64,000 nt of DNA from assembly GCA_023053685.1 (NCBI GenBank), contig JALIGW010000003.1, positions 137,327,126 through 137,391,125 on the forward strand, written 5' to 3'. Each line of letters starts with the position of its first letter. Positions within the stretch are counted from its first letter, which is position 1. A program made the position numbers and the translations under genes. The DNA is from Diadophis punctatus similis. Taxonomy: Eukaryota; Chordata; Lepidosauria; Squamata; Dipsadidae. The notes beneath the pieces were generated by a model. The model was not told the origin of the DNA, ran no database searches, and saw only the letters and a list, made by a program, of their open reading frames with translations. Positions 42,194-54,394 of this stretch are shown in pieces.

Positions 42194-42329
42194 CTGAAAA
42201 AATAAAGAGATACACATAATACTAGCTGTTGTATGAGGTGTGGATTTTAGAGTACCATTTAATTATATTTTTACGCACACACACACACACCTCTTTATTA
42301 CGTTTACAGGTAACTCAAGGTTGTGAACG

Positions 42330-42500
42330 CATTCAATACACCTTCCTTCTATTTTCCCCACAATAACAATGCTGTGAGGCAAGTTGAGAGAGTGATGGGC
42401 CCAAGGTCACTATGCCAGCTTTCATGGCTAAGGCAGGACTTGAACTCATAGTCTCTTGCTTTCTAGCCTGGTGCCTTAACCACTAGACCAAACCTAGTTT
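42330..42500 (-). repeat. tRNA-derived SINE, family B
   Basis: Core ACAATGCTGTGAGGCAAGTT and GGTCACTATGCCAGCTTTCA, head reversed to CTTAACCACTAGACCA. Confidence 0.7.
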
Positions 42501-42602
42501 ATTTTCTGGATGTGAATACCTCTTCCAAACACAGGGCTATCAGTAGTGCCAATCATTGGCTTCAAAATGCCATACATGACGAGGCAATCAGAACTTTGTC
42601 TA

Positions 42603-43185
42603 GAATAGAAAATAGAATAGAATAGAATAGAATAGAAAATATAGAAAATAGAATAGAATAGAATCTGGAAGGGACCTTGGAGGTCTTCTAGTCCAGCCCC
42701 CTGCTCAAGCAGGAGAACCTATACAATCTCAGACAAGTGACTGTCCAATCTCTTCTTAAAAACCTCCAGTGATGGAGCACCCATGATTTCTGAAGCAAGC
42801 TGTTCCACTGGTTAATTGTCCTCACTGTTAGGAAGTTTCCCCTTAATTCCAGGTTGCTTCTCTCTTTGATCAGTTTCCAACCATTATTTCTGGTCCTGCC
42901 CTATGGTGCTTTGGAGAATAATTTGACCCCCTCTTCTTTGTGGCAGCCCCTCAAATATTGGAACACTGCTATCATGTCACCCCTAATTCTTCTTTTCTTT
43001 AGACTAGCCAGACCCAAAATCTGCAGCCGTTCTTCATATGGTTTAGTCTCCAGGCCTTTGATCATCTTAGTTGCTCTTCTCTGATCTTTTCCCAAAATCT
43101 CAACATCTTTTTTGTAGTATGGTGACCAAAATTGGTTGCAGTATTCCAGGTGTGGTCTTACTAGGGTTTTGTAAAGTGGCATTAA
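42603..43185 (-). mobile_element. CR1 LINE 3' part with AATAG microsatellite tail
   Basis: An (AATAG)n run (42603-42662) abuts TCTGGAAGGGACCTTGGAGG, the conserved CR1 3' region in minus orientation. Upstream, 43182-42901 encodes the RT C-terminus (LVRPHLEYCNQFWSPYYKKD, then RRATKMIKGL and RRIRGDMIAVFQYL). The element is 5'-truncated near 43185. Confidence 0.88.
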
Positions 43186-44011
43186 AATTTAAAAGTGCAC
43201 TGCATGCATTGTACACATGTAAAAAAAGGGGTCGGGCTAAATCACCAAGCCATGCCCACCATTTTGAAACCAGTGACCATCACTACAGACAGCCCTGCAC
43301 ATGGAAGTGAATTTTGCCAAATCACATCTTTTTTTCTTTTTAAATTAACTGTCAGTCCTGGAAGCTATTTTTTTCGTTGGCCCTTCAGGGCTGCCACATT
43401 TAGTGCCTGGGAAAACGGGAGGGGGGATTGCAAGGAGCCGGTGGAGGATTAGCCATAACAACATTCTTTTCTATGGGAGTCAAGGACACTTGGCCTGCAC
43501 CTGGATGGGAGTGACTGGGGGCCATCTCCAGTTGGGACGTTGAAATGATTGGACCATGTGATAGACTTGTAGGTGCAGGGGATGGATCTTTGACTTTCTT
43601 TTTGGTGGGGAACCCCGGAACTCTCAGATTCGGGTTTTCCCAGATGTGCCAATATGACATCTCTAATAAAATAAAACTTTGAGGAATTGCTAGCCTCGGA
43701 GTCTTCTTCAGTTGGGGGTGTTACTTGGAACCCTGAAATTAACATTTCACGTCGGTTAGCTTCTTAGAAGTAGAACATATGGAGAAAATATCCAGCCTTG
43801 GCTAAACTCCACAACTTAAGTTTTCACCTCGATTAAACTGTTTTTAAAATCACATTACATGTGTTAACCACCTCATGAATGCAACAAGATCTGTGTGATC
43901 TCCCAACAATTTAGCTAATAAATACTGTAAATAAAGGTAATTATAGCTACCTGTAATTTCTGCATTTCCTTTTCTTGTGATTTCAGTGTTTACAATTTGT
44001 TTTCAATGCAA
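43186..44011. other. Intron 1 sequence with one unrecognised open block
   Basis: 43745-43400 on the minus strand has two overlapping open frames (98 and 86 codons) and moderate GC content unlike its surroundings, starting near VTPPTEEDSEAS. I do not recognise either; it may be a fragment of an LTR element or an unknown repeat. Confidence 0.3.
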
Positions 44012-44195
44012 AGAATAGAATAGAATAGAACAGAACAGAATAGAACAGAATAGAATAGAATACCATAGAATAGAATAGAATACCATAGAATAGAATAGAA
44101 TAGAATAGAATAGAATAGAATAGAATAGAATAGAATAGAATAGAATAGAATAGAATAGAACAGAACAGAACAGAACAGAACAGAACAGAATAGAA
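44012..44195. repeat. (AATAG)n microsatellite, about 184 bp
   Basis: Long AGAAT-unit array with interspersed AGAAC variants and two CCATAGAAT interruptions. It is the tail of the LINE that follows. Its translations on the minus strand (SILFY repeats) are not proteins. Confidence 0.97.
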
Positions 44196-44850
44196 TTCTT
44201 TATTGGCCAAGTGTGATTGGACACACAAGGAATTTGTCTTTGGTGCATATGCTCTCAGTGTACATAAAAGAAAAGATACATTTGTCAAGAATCATGAGGT
44301 ACAGCACTTAATGATTGTCATTACATAGGGTACAAATAAGCAATCAGGAAACAATCAATATTGATATAAACCGTAAGGATACAAGCAACAAGTTATAAGT
44401 GGGAGGAGATGGGTGATAGGAACAATGAGAAGACTAATAGTAATAGTAATGCAGCCTTAGTGAATAGTTTGACAGTGGTGAGGGAATTATTTGTTTAGCA
44501 GAGTGATGGCGTTCGGGGAAAAACTGTTCTTGTGTCTAGTTATCTTGGTGTGCAGTGCTGTATAACGTCGTTTTGAGGGTAGGAGTTGAAACTATTTATG
44601 TCCAGGATGCAAGTAAATATTTTCACGGCCCTCTTTTTGACTCATGCAGTATACAGGTCCTCAATGGAAGGCAGGTTGGCAGTAATTGTGTTTTCTGCAG
44701 TCCTAATTGTTTGTTGAAGTCTGTGACTGTCTTGTTGGGTTGCAGAACCGAACCAGACAGTTATAGAGGTGCAGATGACAGACTCAGTAATTCCTCTGTA
44801 GAACTGTATCAGCAGCTCCTTGGGCTGCTGAAGTGTCCCCAAATATGCAC
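44196..44850 (-). mobile_element. CR1/L2-clade LINE 3' end ('Snake1'-like)
   Basis: TTCTTTATTGGCCAAGTGTG onward matches the 9918 copy. Minus frame 44842-44642 gives FYRGITESVICTSITVWFGS, the C-terminal RT region of L2/CR1-type LINEs, so this copy reaches a little into ORF2. Confidence 0.82.
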
Positions 44851-45368
44851 TGAAAGCTGTTCATATGCACCTCAAAAGTGTTCTTTTTAGCTGTAAAATG
44901 TATTAGATATTGTTTACATTATAAGTAAATCCTGTCTTAACAACAGGAATTGAGACTGGAATTATAGTAATAAATGGTTGAAGCTGTAAGTTGAGATAAG
45001 TAATCACCATTCTTTACAATGGTCATTAAGTGAATGCAGCAGTTGTTATGCAAATCCATTTTCCCCAATAAGAATTTTTAACCTTCTCTTATAATTTCAT
45101 AAAATGCTAGAAACCCAAGGGTATTTTTTAAATAATGCCTAAAGTCCATCTGGCCTTTTCAAGTCCACAAGACATCTGCATATTCAACTCACTGAGGAAG
45201 TATTTCCTTGTAACTAAATCACTCCTCAACAGAAACAAATAAGGTAGGCTTATAATATCTCTCACAATTTTGATGGGCTGGGAGTTTCTTCCTGTTAAAA
45301 AGACTTAACATTAAAAACTGGACATTCCTGCTTTAGAATAGCAAATATTGGATACATATATTCATATG

Positions 45369-45450
45369 AGGAAGGAAGGAAGGAAGGAAGGAAGGAAGGA
45401 AGGAAGGAAGGAAGGAAGGAAGGAAGGAAGGAAGGAAGGAAGGAAGGAAG
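45369..45450. repeat. (GGAA)n microsatellite, about 80 bp
   Basis: Uninterrupted AAGG/GGAA tetranucleotide array. GGAA arrays can bind ETS-family factors, but nothing here shows that this one does. Confidence 0.97.
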
Positions 45451-46499
45451 ATTTTTTTCACATATCTTTTGATGCCGTAATGAGTATTTTTGAAAAAAAT
45501 GGCTGATTTAAAGTTACCAAGGCAACTTTTTTCTAATTATCCATATAACATTTAGTGCTGCTTTTTTGAATCATCATGCACAGATGCTTATTTTTTTATT
45601 TGTTTTATTTTCTCTTCACAGCCAATAAAAGGTAACATTTTAAGTATCCCCTGTATCAATAGTTATGTAAAGTACAGAGGACATCTTTTGCCATGCACTA
45701 AGATAAGCCTAATTAAATATTCTGAAGTGCTTACAATCCAATTAATTAATGCCACAAATCCAATTACTGGAAGGAAACAAAAGTTGCTAATATCCAATAA
45801 CAGCATGTATTCCAGTATATCATTCATTCATGAAATTTGTATGCCACCTGACCCTTGACAACTCTGGGAGGTCTATATCATAGTTAATAGAATTTAATGA
45901 ATCAAAGAAGAATGAATGACAAGTCCATAATATCTTCTATTCCATTCAGAATTCAAATAAATGTAAAAATGTGCAAGATTATTTTGAAAGTTAATAGAAA
46001 AACTTTTACCAGTACTTATTCCAAGTCATAATTAAATCATAATTATTTCAAATCATGAATAGAAAAAAAAATAAGATAAACATTATTGTTTAAAAATATG
46101 CATTGTTCACATTTCCGTGTTTCAACCAGACAAATTTTCTGATGAAAATTACAGGTATATTTCAAGCATTTTAAGATTATTAACTTCAAAGGAACAGCAA
46201 ATAATTCTGCAATTCATAGTATAGCCCTTTTCATCCTGCATATAAGCAGACTAAAATATTTTGCTTAAATGCTCCCTACTTCACACTTTAATATTTGCAG
46301 GGAAATCTGATTTAGCTATACCTTGCTTGGTTTGAAGTAAATAATAAGGAAAATCAGAAGGAGAAGGAAGAATGATTTAGTCTTCTGTGCCCTGAATAAT
46401 CTAGCAGTATATATATATAAACAAAGTTATGTAAGCTACTTGTCAATGGCCAGAATTTTAAATAAAAAAAGCTTTGTATGTTTGACAATATACCAGAGG
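45451..46499. other. CAP2 intron 1, no recognised element
   Basis: AT-rich, without clear repeat or exon. Confidence 0.45.
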
Positions 46500-46519
46500 T
46501 GTTTGGTTAACCATGACAA

Positions 46520-46906
46520 TTGAGACTTACGACCACAAGTGAGCCCAAAATTTCTGTTGTTAAGTGAGACATTTGTTAAGTGAGTTTTGCCCCATTTTAC
46601 GATTGTTCTTGCCACAGTTGTTAAGTGAATCACTGCAGTTGATAAATGAGTAACCCTGGTGTTAAATGAACCTGGCTTGCCCATTGACTTTGCTTGTTCA
46701 GAAGGTTGCAAAAGGGGATCACATGACCTTGGGACACAGCAACAATCATAAATATGAAGCAGCTGCCAAGCATCTGAATTTGGATCACATGATTATGGGG
46801 ATGCTGCAAAGGTCGTAACTGTGAAAAACTGTCATAAGTCACATTTTTCAATGCCCTTGTAACTTTGAACGGTCACTAAATGCTGTTCTAAGTCGAGGAT
46901 TACCTG
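46520..46906. mobile_element. TA-flanked palindromic MITE (CAGGTAGTCC family)
   Basis: The left end is worn; the body (AGTGAGCCCAAAATTTCTGT, CACATGACCTTGGGACACAG) and right end TCTAAGTCGAGGATTACCTG before TA are clear. Confidence 0.78.
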
Positions 46907-47829
46907 TACAGAGAAGAAGAATTCGGTTTTTAATAAAACCATGCAGATGATGATGATGTTATCTGCAAGCAAACAGCCAAGGTCAGAGAACACTAAGGGG
47001 TCTACACAGATAATTTCATTGGGAAAAAAATGATTCTGTTCTACGTACTAGTAAGAGAGATAAGGCAGTTCTTGAGGCAAGTGCAACTCCTGGTGGCTTC
47101 ACGGACACGCCCATGCACTTTTCTTAACAATGGCACAATCCCACTTTGGAAATTGAAATCATTCTGGATACTCTATTAAAATTATTGAAGCATGGAATGG
47201 TACTGTTTTATTACATTAGCTCTCAAATACACAGCACACAGTCAAGATGCAAACTAGTTTATCCTTATTTGGAAATAATTGTCATTGCAAATTGCTAACC
47301 TAGTTTTACATCCCAATATACTGTATACTCATTGGACTGGGCTGCTTTTTCATTCTGGAATGAGCTACTTTCTAAACATTTAACGCTAACCCACATCAGG
47401 CTAAATTCCATGGAAGCATCCCCTCTCAATTTTATGACTCTGAATCCCAAGGGCCTATTTTTTAAATATATGCACCCTTTTGGAGTGATTCATAGCATAC
47501 CAAAAGTCTTAGGTTGTTATTCTTAAAAAGAAAGAGATCACAGAAGCAGGAATAGGCAGGTGGTGGTCATACAAAATGTATATATAGAGACACACATGTA
47601 GCTCATCTGGAAACAAGCATTTAAAAAAGAAAAAGAATTGTTCATGAAAGCACTAATCATAACAAAATGATTAGGCCTCCTTTCTTTTTTTCCCGATGAA
47701 GGGGGGGGAGGATCAGTTTTCACCCATGGTTGCTTCTCTAAACAGGGGGCTTCTCGCGATGCCGTCAACTCAAAGGAGATGACATCCCACCAGGTGAAAA
47801 GTACCTTCCCTGCAGGTAGATAGAGGCTG

Positions 47830-48930
47830 CGAGTTCAGCATGTCACACAGCGGGCGCTGCGCCGTATTGGTGCCGTGGCGGAGCCCGCACCGAATTTTCA
47901 CCCCCTCCCCCAAATCCCATTCCGGAAAGGGGACTTCCGCCCAGACACCTGCAGCAGACCTGCCCGCTCTTGGTGCAGGCCCCTGCCTCAAATGGGCGGG
48001 GAGAGGCAGGCAGGCAGGGAATGCAGCAGCAGCAGGAAGGGCGACCCAGATTGCTTTTCTAGACCGCAGAAGCGCCCGTTCCTGTCAATCCTGGCCGAGC
48101 GGAGCCGGGTCTCCAGCACCTCATGCAGAGGTGCGCGCACACATTCACACACGCGCACACAGCCTTGCTCGCCTCGCCGGGAAAGCCCCCCCCCCAGCAC
48201 AGTTGTCGCCCGTTGCCAAGCCCCCCTCTTACATCTACTATCTGGCCAAAACGCATCCTTCCACCCACCCACCACCCCTATGCCCTGCCCTGCCCAAAAG
48301 GCTCGAGCTGCTTCGCCCGTCCGGCCACCTCTCCCGCCACCTCTCTTGCATTACCTGTTTTGATGAGCCGCGGCGCGTCTTTCTCCTTTCTCCACACCAC
48401 GAAAATCCGTAGGCGCTTCCCCGCTCCCCCTCCTCAGTATGAAGCGGTGTCACTCACAAAAAAAGAAGCCCAAAACGGGGGAGGGCGTGGGGGTGGGGGG
48501 TGCTGCTGCGGCCCTGGGAGTTCCCGGCAGCGCCAAATAAAGCCAAGTCCAGCGGGAGAGCGCAAAGAGGAGGGTGGCGGCGGCGGCGGCGGAGGAGGGA
48601 GGGGAAAAAAAGCACGAGGAGGTGGGGTGTGTGGAAATGCACCGAGCGGAAGGCGTGTGCGTGACAGGTTTCCCAGCGCCGCCGCCGGCTTTGCTAAGAC
48701 ACTGAAACTGGAGGGGAGGAAGCCCCTTAGGCCAAGGCCTCAGGGAAAGGCCTCGTCGGGGAACAGTCTGAACTGGTTAGGGAGAGCAGGTGCTGGGGAA
48801 ATCATTGTGGCTTCATTAAAGGGGAAGAAGTTTGTCGCCCTTCCAGTCTCTGCCTTCTTGCTCTGCGAGGTCCCATTCCCAGGCAATGCCAGATTAAAAG
48901 TGCCACAACGGAGAAGGCGGCGTGCAGAAA
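47830..48930 (-). promoter_or_regulatory. CAP2: CpG island: CAP2 promoter and non-coding exon 1
   Basis: The only long CpG-dense block outside transposons, at the expected place upstream of the first coding exon. A candidate exon 1 donor on the minus strand is ACAG|GTAATG at 48355/48354. Joined to the acceptor at 42193 it gives A at -3 and G at +4 of the start codon, a good Kozak context. A TTTGGCGC (E2F-like) motif lies near 48528-48535. The start site itself cannot be placed. Open frames on the plus strand here are GC-driven and not supported. Confidence 0.75.
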
Positions 48931-49908
48931 TCTGCTACCTGGTGCAATTAAAGCTGTTATACTCAGCCATTCTTTGGGAGACGGCCTTGGAGCAGCCTTT
49001 CCAAGTGAAGTTACAAATAAGAATGTGATGGGTGCAACTCCCATGGAAACTATGCTGGTTAGAAATGGGGGGGGGCATTGCACTCCACATCTGGAGGGTG
49101 CCAGCATTGGGAAGGCTGCTGTGGTGCTATCCGTGGCCACAAGGGATGCGCATCACAGTTTCCTTGAAACTTGCACTGTGTTTTCATCCATCAGTTCCTT
49201 TTTTCTGAATCCAACACTGTTAATGAATGACAGGTCAATATTAACATTTAAAGGAAAGGGTTAAAAGCAGATACTATAATGACAGATTAGACACACATGT
49301 TAACTGGAATGTAGGCACATTGATAGAAAATAATGTGTCTATATCATACTTCCTATTTTTAATGAAAGCAAATTTTAAAATAATTTCAGATTAGAAGCAT
49401 AAAACCTAGGGCAGCCCTGCTAGAAGAAACATAATGTATATTTATAAATACGTGCAATGTGAGGATGCCCTCACATTAACATTGAATGTTAATTGTGTTC
49501 ACGCAGTGTCACATCTACTTTACTCTTACTTATTTATTTAGAATAATTATATCCTTCATCTCTCAGAAGAGATACTCACAGCAGTTAGTGTTTTTCAATA
49601 AATAAAAAAGCATTGCCTTGCTTCAAACACTGTTTATAGCTCAGATGGAATTTCTGTTCCCTTAGAAAAGAGCCTTTGACAGCTAAGCTGCATCTATAAA
49701 AGTAGTTCCCACTGTGGGAGGGATAGTTATGGAATGTATCTAAATCTGGAATACCCGAGCACAAAATGTCTCAGTTCCAGAAATCTGCAAACTATGAAAT
49801 GGCACTAAATGCAGGATTGCTACAGATGGTGACTATATTGTCACCACTGTACTAGTACTAATTCATCCTAAACGAATAATAGTCTACTAATAGTAATATA
49901 GACAATTG
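48931..49908. other. Intergenic, no recognised element
   Basis: Flank upstream of the CAP2 promoter; no repeat termini seen. Proximal promoter elements could extend into 48931-49150. Confidence 0.4.
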
Positions 49909-50094
49909 CAATAATTAATCAGTGGAACGAGTTGCCCCAGAAGTCGTGGGTACTCCAACACTGGGGATTTTTAAGAAGAGATTGTACAACTATTTGTATG
50001 AACTGGTATAGGGTTTCCTGCTTAAGCAGGGGGTTGGATCATTAGAAGATCTCCAAGGTCCCTTCCAACTCTGTTATTCTGTTAAATCAGTACT
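49909..50094 (+). mobile_element. CR1 LINE 3' end
   Basis: Plus orientation: AGTGGAACGAGTTGCCCCAG, GGTTTCCTGCTTAAGCAGGG, GGTCCCTTCCAACTCTGTTA and an ATTCTG-type end, the mirror of the 42663 and 17850 copies. Confidence 0.88.
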
Positions 50095-50487
50095 TTCCCC
50101 AAAAATGAAGACAGTACAATTAAAAACCTAAGGAATGTCCCTACAGTGGAGCAAATACATTCATTCCTACATATGTGTATGATCGAAAATTTATTTACAA
50201 GTAGGTTGACTTGTTATTTCTCCAGTACCGCACACTTGCTGAAGTGTGAAAAAAAGTATATTCCTGTCTTTCATCCCACCACAAATATCTCCAAATCTTA
50301 ATACCATCACTCAACTGAGTTGAAGGCTGAAATTTGAAGCTACCTGAATTGGAAACTGACCATGAATCTGAGCGAAGCATTAACACTTCACCATTGTATG
50401 GATGACTTAGAGAGCAAAGTGGGGGGAGGGGACATTGAGAGGGAGGGTTCATGGTGTGAATTTTCTGACCTTAATATATCTATAATG

Positions 50488-50977
50488 CAGTGGTTCTCAA
50501 CCTTTCTAATGCTGCGACCCTTTAATACAGTTCCTCATGTTGTGGTGACCCTTAAGCATAAAATAATAAAATTATTAGGAAACTCAGGGGTGGGTTCTAA
50601 CTTACCTCACTGCCGGTTCACTTCCTCCTGTGCAGCGCGGCTGCACCTCGTGGGCGCGTGTGCATTTTGCGCGCACACACATGCGCAGTGCCGAAATTTA
50701 TTTTTAAATTGCAAAAAAAAGCCAAAAACAAGATTGCGACGCATGCGCAGTGCCGGAAATTTGGCTTCTGCGCATGCTCAGAAGTTCCCACGGTACAGAT
50801 TTTCTTTTTCAGTAGTCTATTTGCATGTGGGTGGACCCGCCTGGAGACGGATAGAGGAGCGGTGTCTCGGTTCCTAAGACCATCGGAAATATATGTTTTC
50901 CGATGGTCTTAGGCGACCCCTGTGAAAGGGTCATTTGACCCCCAAAGGGGTCGCAACCCACAGGTTGAGAACTGCTG
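50488..50977. mobile_element. hAT-type transposon, 490 bp, with nested MITE
   Basis: Ends CAGTGGTTCTCAACCTTTC and GGTTGAGAACTGCTG with exact 8-bp TSD CTATAATG (50480-50487, 50978-50985). Inside, from about 50585, lies CAGGGGTGGGTTC sequence of the CAGTGGTGGG family, and a 41-bp palindrome at 50872-50912. Confidence 0.92.
50872..50912. repeat. 41-bp palindrome inside the hAT element
   Basis: CCTAAGACCATCGGAAA and TTTCCGATGGTCTTAGG flank a short AT spacer; it can form a strong hairpin. Confidence 0.9.
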
Positions 50978-51100
50978 CTATAATGCCAAGATGTTGCTGT
51001 GGTTTGGGAGCTAGTTTGAACCATATCCGAAAGTTTATCTCAATTTCTGTATTTGTTTTTAGAATTCAAGATTTTTGTGGGTTCTACTATTAGTCTAGAA

Positions 51101-51237
51101 CAGGGGTAGGCAAAGTTGGCTCTTCTATGACTCGTGGACTTTACAACTCCCAGAATTTCTGAGCCAATCATTCTAGCTCAGGAATTCTGGGAGTTGAAGT
51201 CCATGAGTCATAGAAGAGCCAACTTTGCCTACCCCTG
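51101..51237. mobile_element. 137-bp hairpin hAT-type MITE
   Basis: Ends CAGGGGTAGGCAAAGTTGG and its inverse; TSD gtctagaa/gtctagag (7/8; 51093-51100, 51238-51245). The arms match over almost their whole length. Confidence 0.92.
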
Positions 51238-51245
51238 GTCTAGAG

Positions 51246-51545
51246 CAAAAGTTGGCAAACACTTTTTGTAAAGGGCCAGATTCTGCCCTTTCTTGCCTCT
51301 TTGTGTGCGGCTGGCAGGACTGCAGGCCAAACAGTCTGGCAGGCATTAGATAGCACCAACTCTCCAGCAAGGAGGCTGTAGATAGACTGCTGCTACGGCC
51401 CAGGATCCTCAGCCCCAGCCCAATCCTGTCCTGGGATCTCAGCTGACGCTCCAACCTGGCAATTTTTCTGTCCATTCTTAGCTTGTGGGCTGTATAATAA
51501 CAGGTGGGCTGGATTTGGTCCACAGGTTGTAGTTTGCTGACCCCT
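51246..51545. mobile_element. hAT-type element, adjacent to the hairpin MITE
   Basis: Left part CAAAAGTTGGCAAACACTTT, right end GTAGTTTGCTGACCCCTG. The TSD is not recognisable. It abuts the TSD of the 51101 element. Confidence 0.65.
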
Positions 51546-52514
51546 GGAATAGACAATCTGAACAATGCCCTTTAAAAACTTACAGAGGGAGAATTGATCG
51601 TCCTAATTTATGTTATATGAGCCCCAGGAAAAAATGAGAAAATCTTGGCTAAACAACTCCAAATAATCAACTGTACGGAACTACTCATTCTTTTGCAACA
51701 TTACACCCGAGATGGTGATAGGAGCAACATGATATGCTCTCCTTTAAGCAGTCTGAGCTGGTACTGGAAAGGGGAGGCTTAGGCTGTGGAAGAAACTCTA
51801 TGGTGCTTATGCTGACCAAGAATATTGGTAAGAGCAGGGATCTGTATATTCACCCTGCATAACAAGTAAATAAACTTTATATTATAGAGGCATAATTTCA
51901 ATAACTTCCTTCCAAGGAACTAGAAATCCAGTAAACACTGGATTCCCTGAAACTTTCCATTGCTTCAAAATGAAATGCAGTTTCTCACTGTGTTCATTGG
52001 TAAGTGTCAAGCACCAGGAAAATCAACAGACCCAGTCCAGACAGTTCACAAGATTTATTGCAAGTTTAAGCTCTCTACAAGAATCTGAACTACTAACAGG
52101 CCAAGGGAAATTAGCAGGAGATAAGAATAGAAGGAATTCAAGGTGAGCTAGATTTAGATCTCTTGTGGGCCCAAAGAGACTCATGACTGATGATGCGTTT
52201 GACTCCTCCTTTTGGCTCAGCCTGGTCATCCCCTACATCGAGGGTGTGCCCACAATAGTATCTGGAAGGTGCCAAATTGTGGAACTATGTTTTAAAATAT
52301 GGAAGATTCTCTTCCTTTCAGTCAAAAGAATTCTAAAGCGGTGTGGGTGGGTGGGTGTAATTAGCATTTCCTCTAATCCTAATTCATTCCCATCTTCAAA
52401 TTAATTAAAACCATAAAACGTGGTTACAGGAAATACAAGAACAGAACACATTTTTAAATAGACTTAAAAATTACCCTCCATGTTCACCATGAACGTATAT
52501 TAAAAAAGATAATA
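51546..52514. other. Intergenic, no recognised element
   Basis: No repeat ends or exon-like frames seen. Confidence 0.45.
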
Positions 52515-52867
52515 CTGCGGGTGGTGGTTGTGAGTTGCATCCCGTTTTGTAACCTTTTTGTCACAGTTGTTAAGCGAATCTGTGCAGTTATTAAGTGAAT
52601 CGTGCAGTCATTAAGGAAATCTGGCTTCTCCCATTGACTTTGTTTGCCAGAAACCAGCGGGGAAGGTTACAGATGGTGATCACATGACCCTGAGACATTG
52701 CAGCTGTGATAAATACATTTCAGTTGTCAAGTACCTGAATTATGATCACGACACCATGGGGATGCTACAAAAGTTGTGTGAAAACTGGTCATATGTAACT
52801 TTTTTTTCTGTACCGTTGTAACTTCAAACTGTCACTAAGCGATTGCTTATAAGTCAAGGACTACCTG
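52515..52867. mobile_element. TA-flanked palindromic MITE (CAGGTAGTCC family)
   Basis: Worn left end; right end ATAAGTCAAGGACTACCTG before TA (52868-52869). Confidence 0.75.
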
Positions 52868-53173
52868 TATTTCTACCTGTGTGTATGAGATGTTTGGCTC
52901 CACCCAATTTGCATCAGCACTCCAGCCACTGTAACAACCACCACAAAAATTAAGAGTGGTCTTTTGACCTTCCAAAGCTTGCCTTGCAAAATAATTTCCA
53001 AGACCTTTTCTACTTCTGAATCACAGCTTCCTGAAACCATGAAAATTGCTTGGCAAATGATGAAGAAATGATTTGTCATTGCCTTTTTTCCGGGATGTTT
53101 TTCAATTCAGATAAAAATTGTAAAATAAAGATGATCATAGGCCTCTGGGATGTGAAATGCTACTGTTCTCATC

Positions 53174-53496
53174 CAGGGGTGGGTTCCACTTACCTTTGCC
53201 ACCGGTTCGCATCGCGACGTTTTGCCCCCTTGCGCGATTTGGCTTCCGCGCATGCTCAGAAGCAGGAATTAGCCCGAAACACAGCTGAGGAGCTCATCAG
53301 CTGTGCTTCGGGCGAAGAAATAAAGGTCAGAATTCACCCGCGGGCGGGTGGGAGGGCCCTTTTTCAAGCCGTGGAAGGGGAATTTTTTTTTTAAAAAAAG
53401 ATGGCGGCGCGCATGGAACGGCACCAACAGTGACATCACCAGCGGGTCGCTACCGGTTCGGGCGATCCAGTCTAAACCGGGAGGAACCCACCCCTG
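53174..53496 (+). mobile_element. hAT-type MITE (CAGTGGTGGG family), 323 bp
   Basis: Ends CAGGGGTGGGTTCC and GGAACCCACCCCTG; TSD ttctcatc/ttcttatc (7/8; 53166-53173, 53497-53504). Same subfamily as 15913-16212. Confidence 0.92.
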
Positions 53497-54394
53497 TTCT
53501 TATCCTTAAGGTTTATCCTAGTACCCCTACATCCACCCCAAATGATCCAGAAGTTGTGGATTACTCTCTTAATGATATCATTGCTGTAAGGTTTCCGTAG
53601 TTCAGTGGCTGGTTTGGGTATGTTTAAAGAACACCTGTCCTCAAAAGAGTAGAATATGTAAGCTTGGGATCAGTGTAGGAAGTTACTCTCTCCCTCATGC
53701 CTGACAAATAAGCTTCTGGAACTGGCTGATCACTAAGAAGGTCTCTTCTATTGACCTTAGATCCCAAACATGTTCCTATTAACGTAGGCAGTCTTTCAGA
53801 TAGTCAGGTGCTAAAAACTCTGTAAGCTTTAAAGAGGAAACTTTTGGCAGCCTTCCAAACTGCCTCTATGGGGTGCATTGCTTTGGAAGGAGGGATGGTT
53901 ATTTTAATGTTAATAATTCAGTGTATTAAAAATGATACAACATTTTAATGATGCAACATTAAAAACGATACCCATGAACACTGGAATCAGTGAAAATATA
54001 TTAGGTTTCCTGCTAAATTATTCTAATTATACTAATGATTTGTTATAAATTTTTATCAGTTGAATGAAAATTAAACATATATTATTATTTCAGTGCAAAG
54101 TCTGTTTTGAATAATGCTTGATTTGTGATAACGTCATGGACACATACATGGGTTTAGGGCATTGGGGGGGCAGATTTGAAACAGTTTTATTTTTTACTTT
54201 TCAGTACTACTGGGTATTTCTTAATGGTCGTCTATCTAGGAGCTAACCACTTCTAATACTGCTTAATTTTCCAGGATCAGCTAAGCTTGATAAAGCTCTG
54301 CCACCAAGCCATTCATTTTAAGACTGCCTTTTCTTATGAAATCCACTGGATGCTCTTTTGTGTTACTCTTTTCAGAGGATATATCACTCGGTTA
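53497..54394. other. Intergenic, no recognised element
   Basis: Nothing supported in this stretch. Confidence 0.45.

Noticed and set aside
44003..44288. Open frames of repeated SILFY
   Set aside because: Translation of the AATAG microsatellite.
47840..49028. Long plus-strand ORFs (up to 301 codons) across the CpG island
   Set aside because: GC-rich DNA with few stops, no recognisable domain, low-complexity Gly/Arg/Pro content; the region is better explained as the CAP2 promoter and exon 1.
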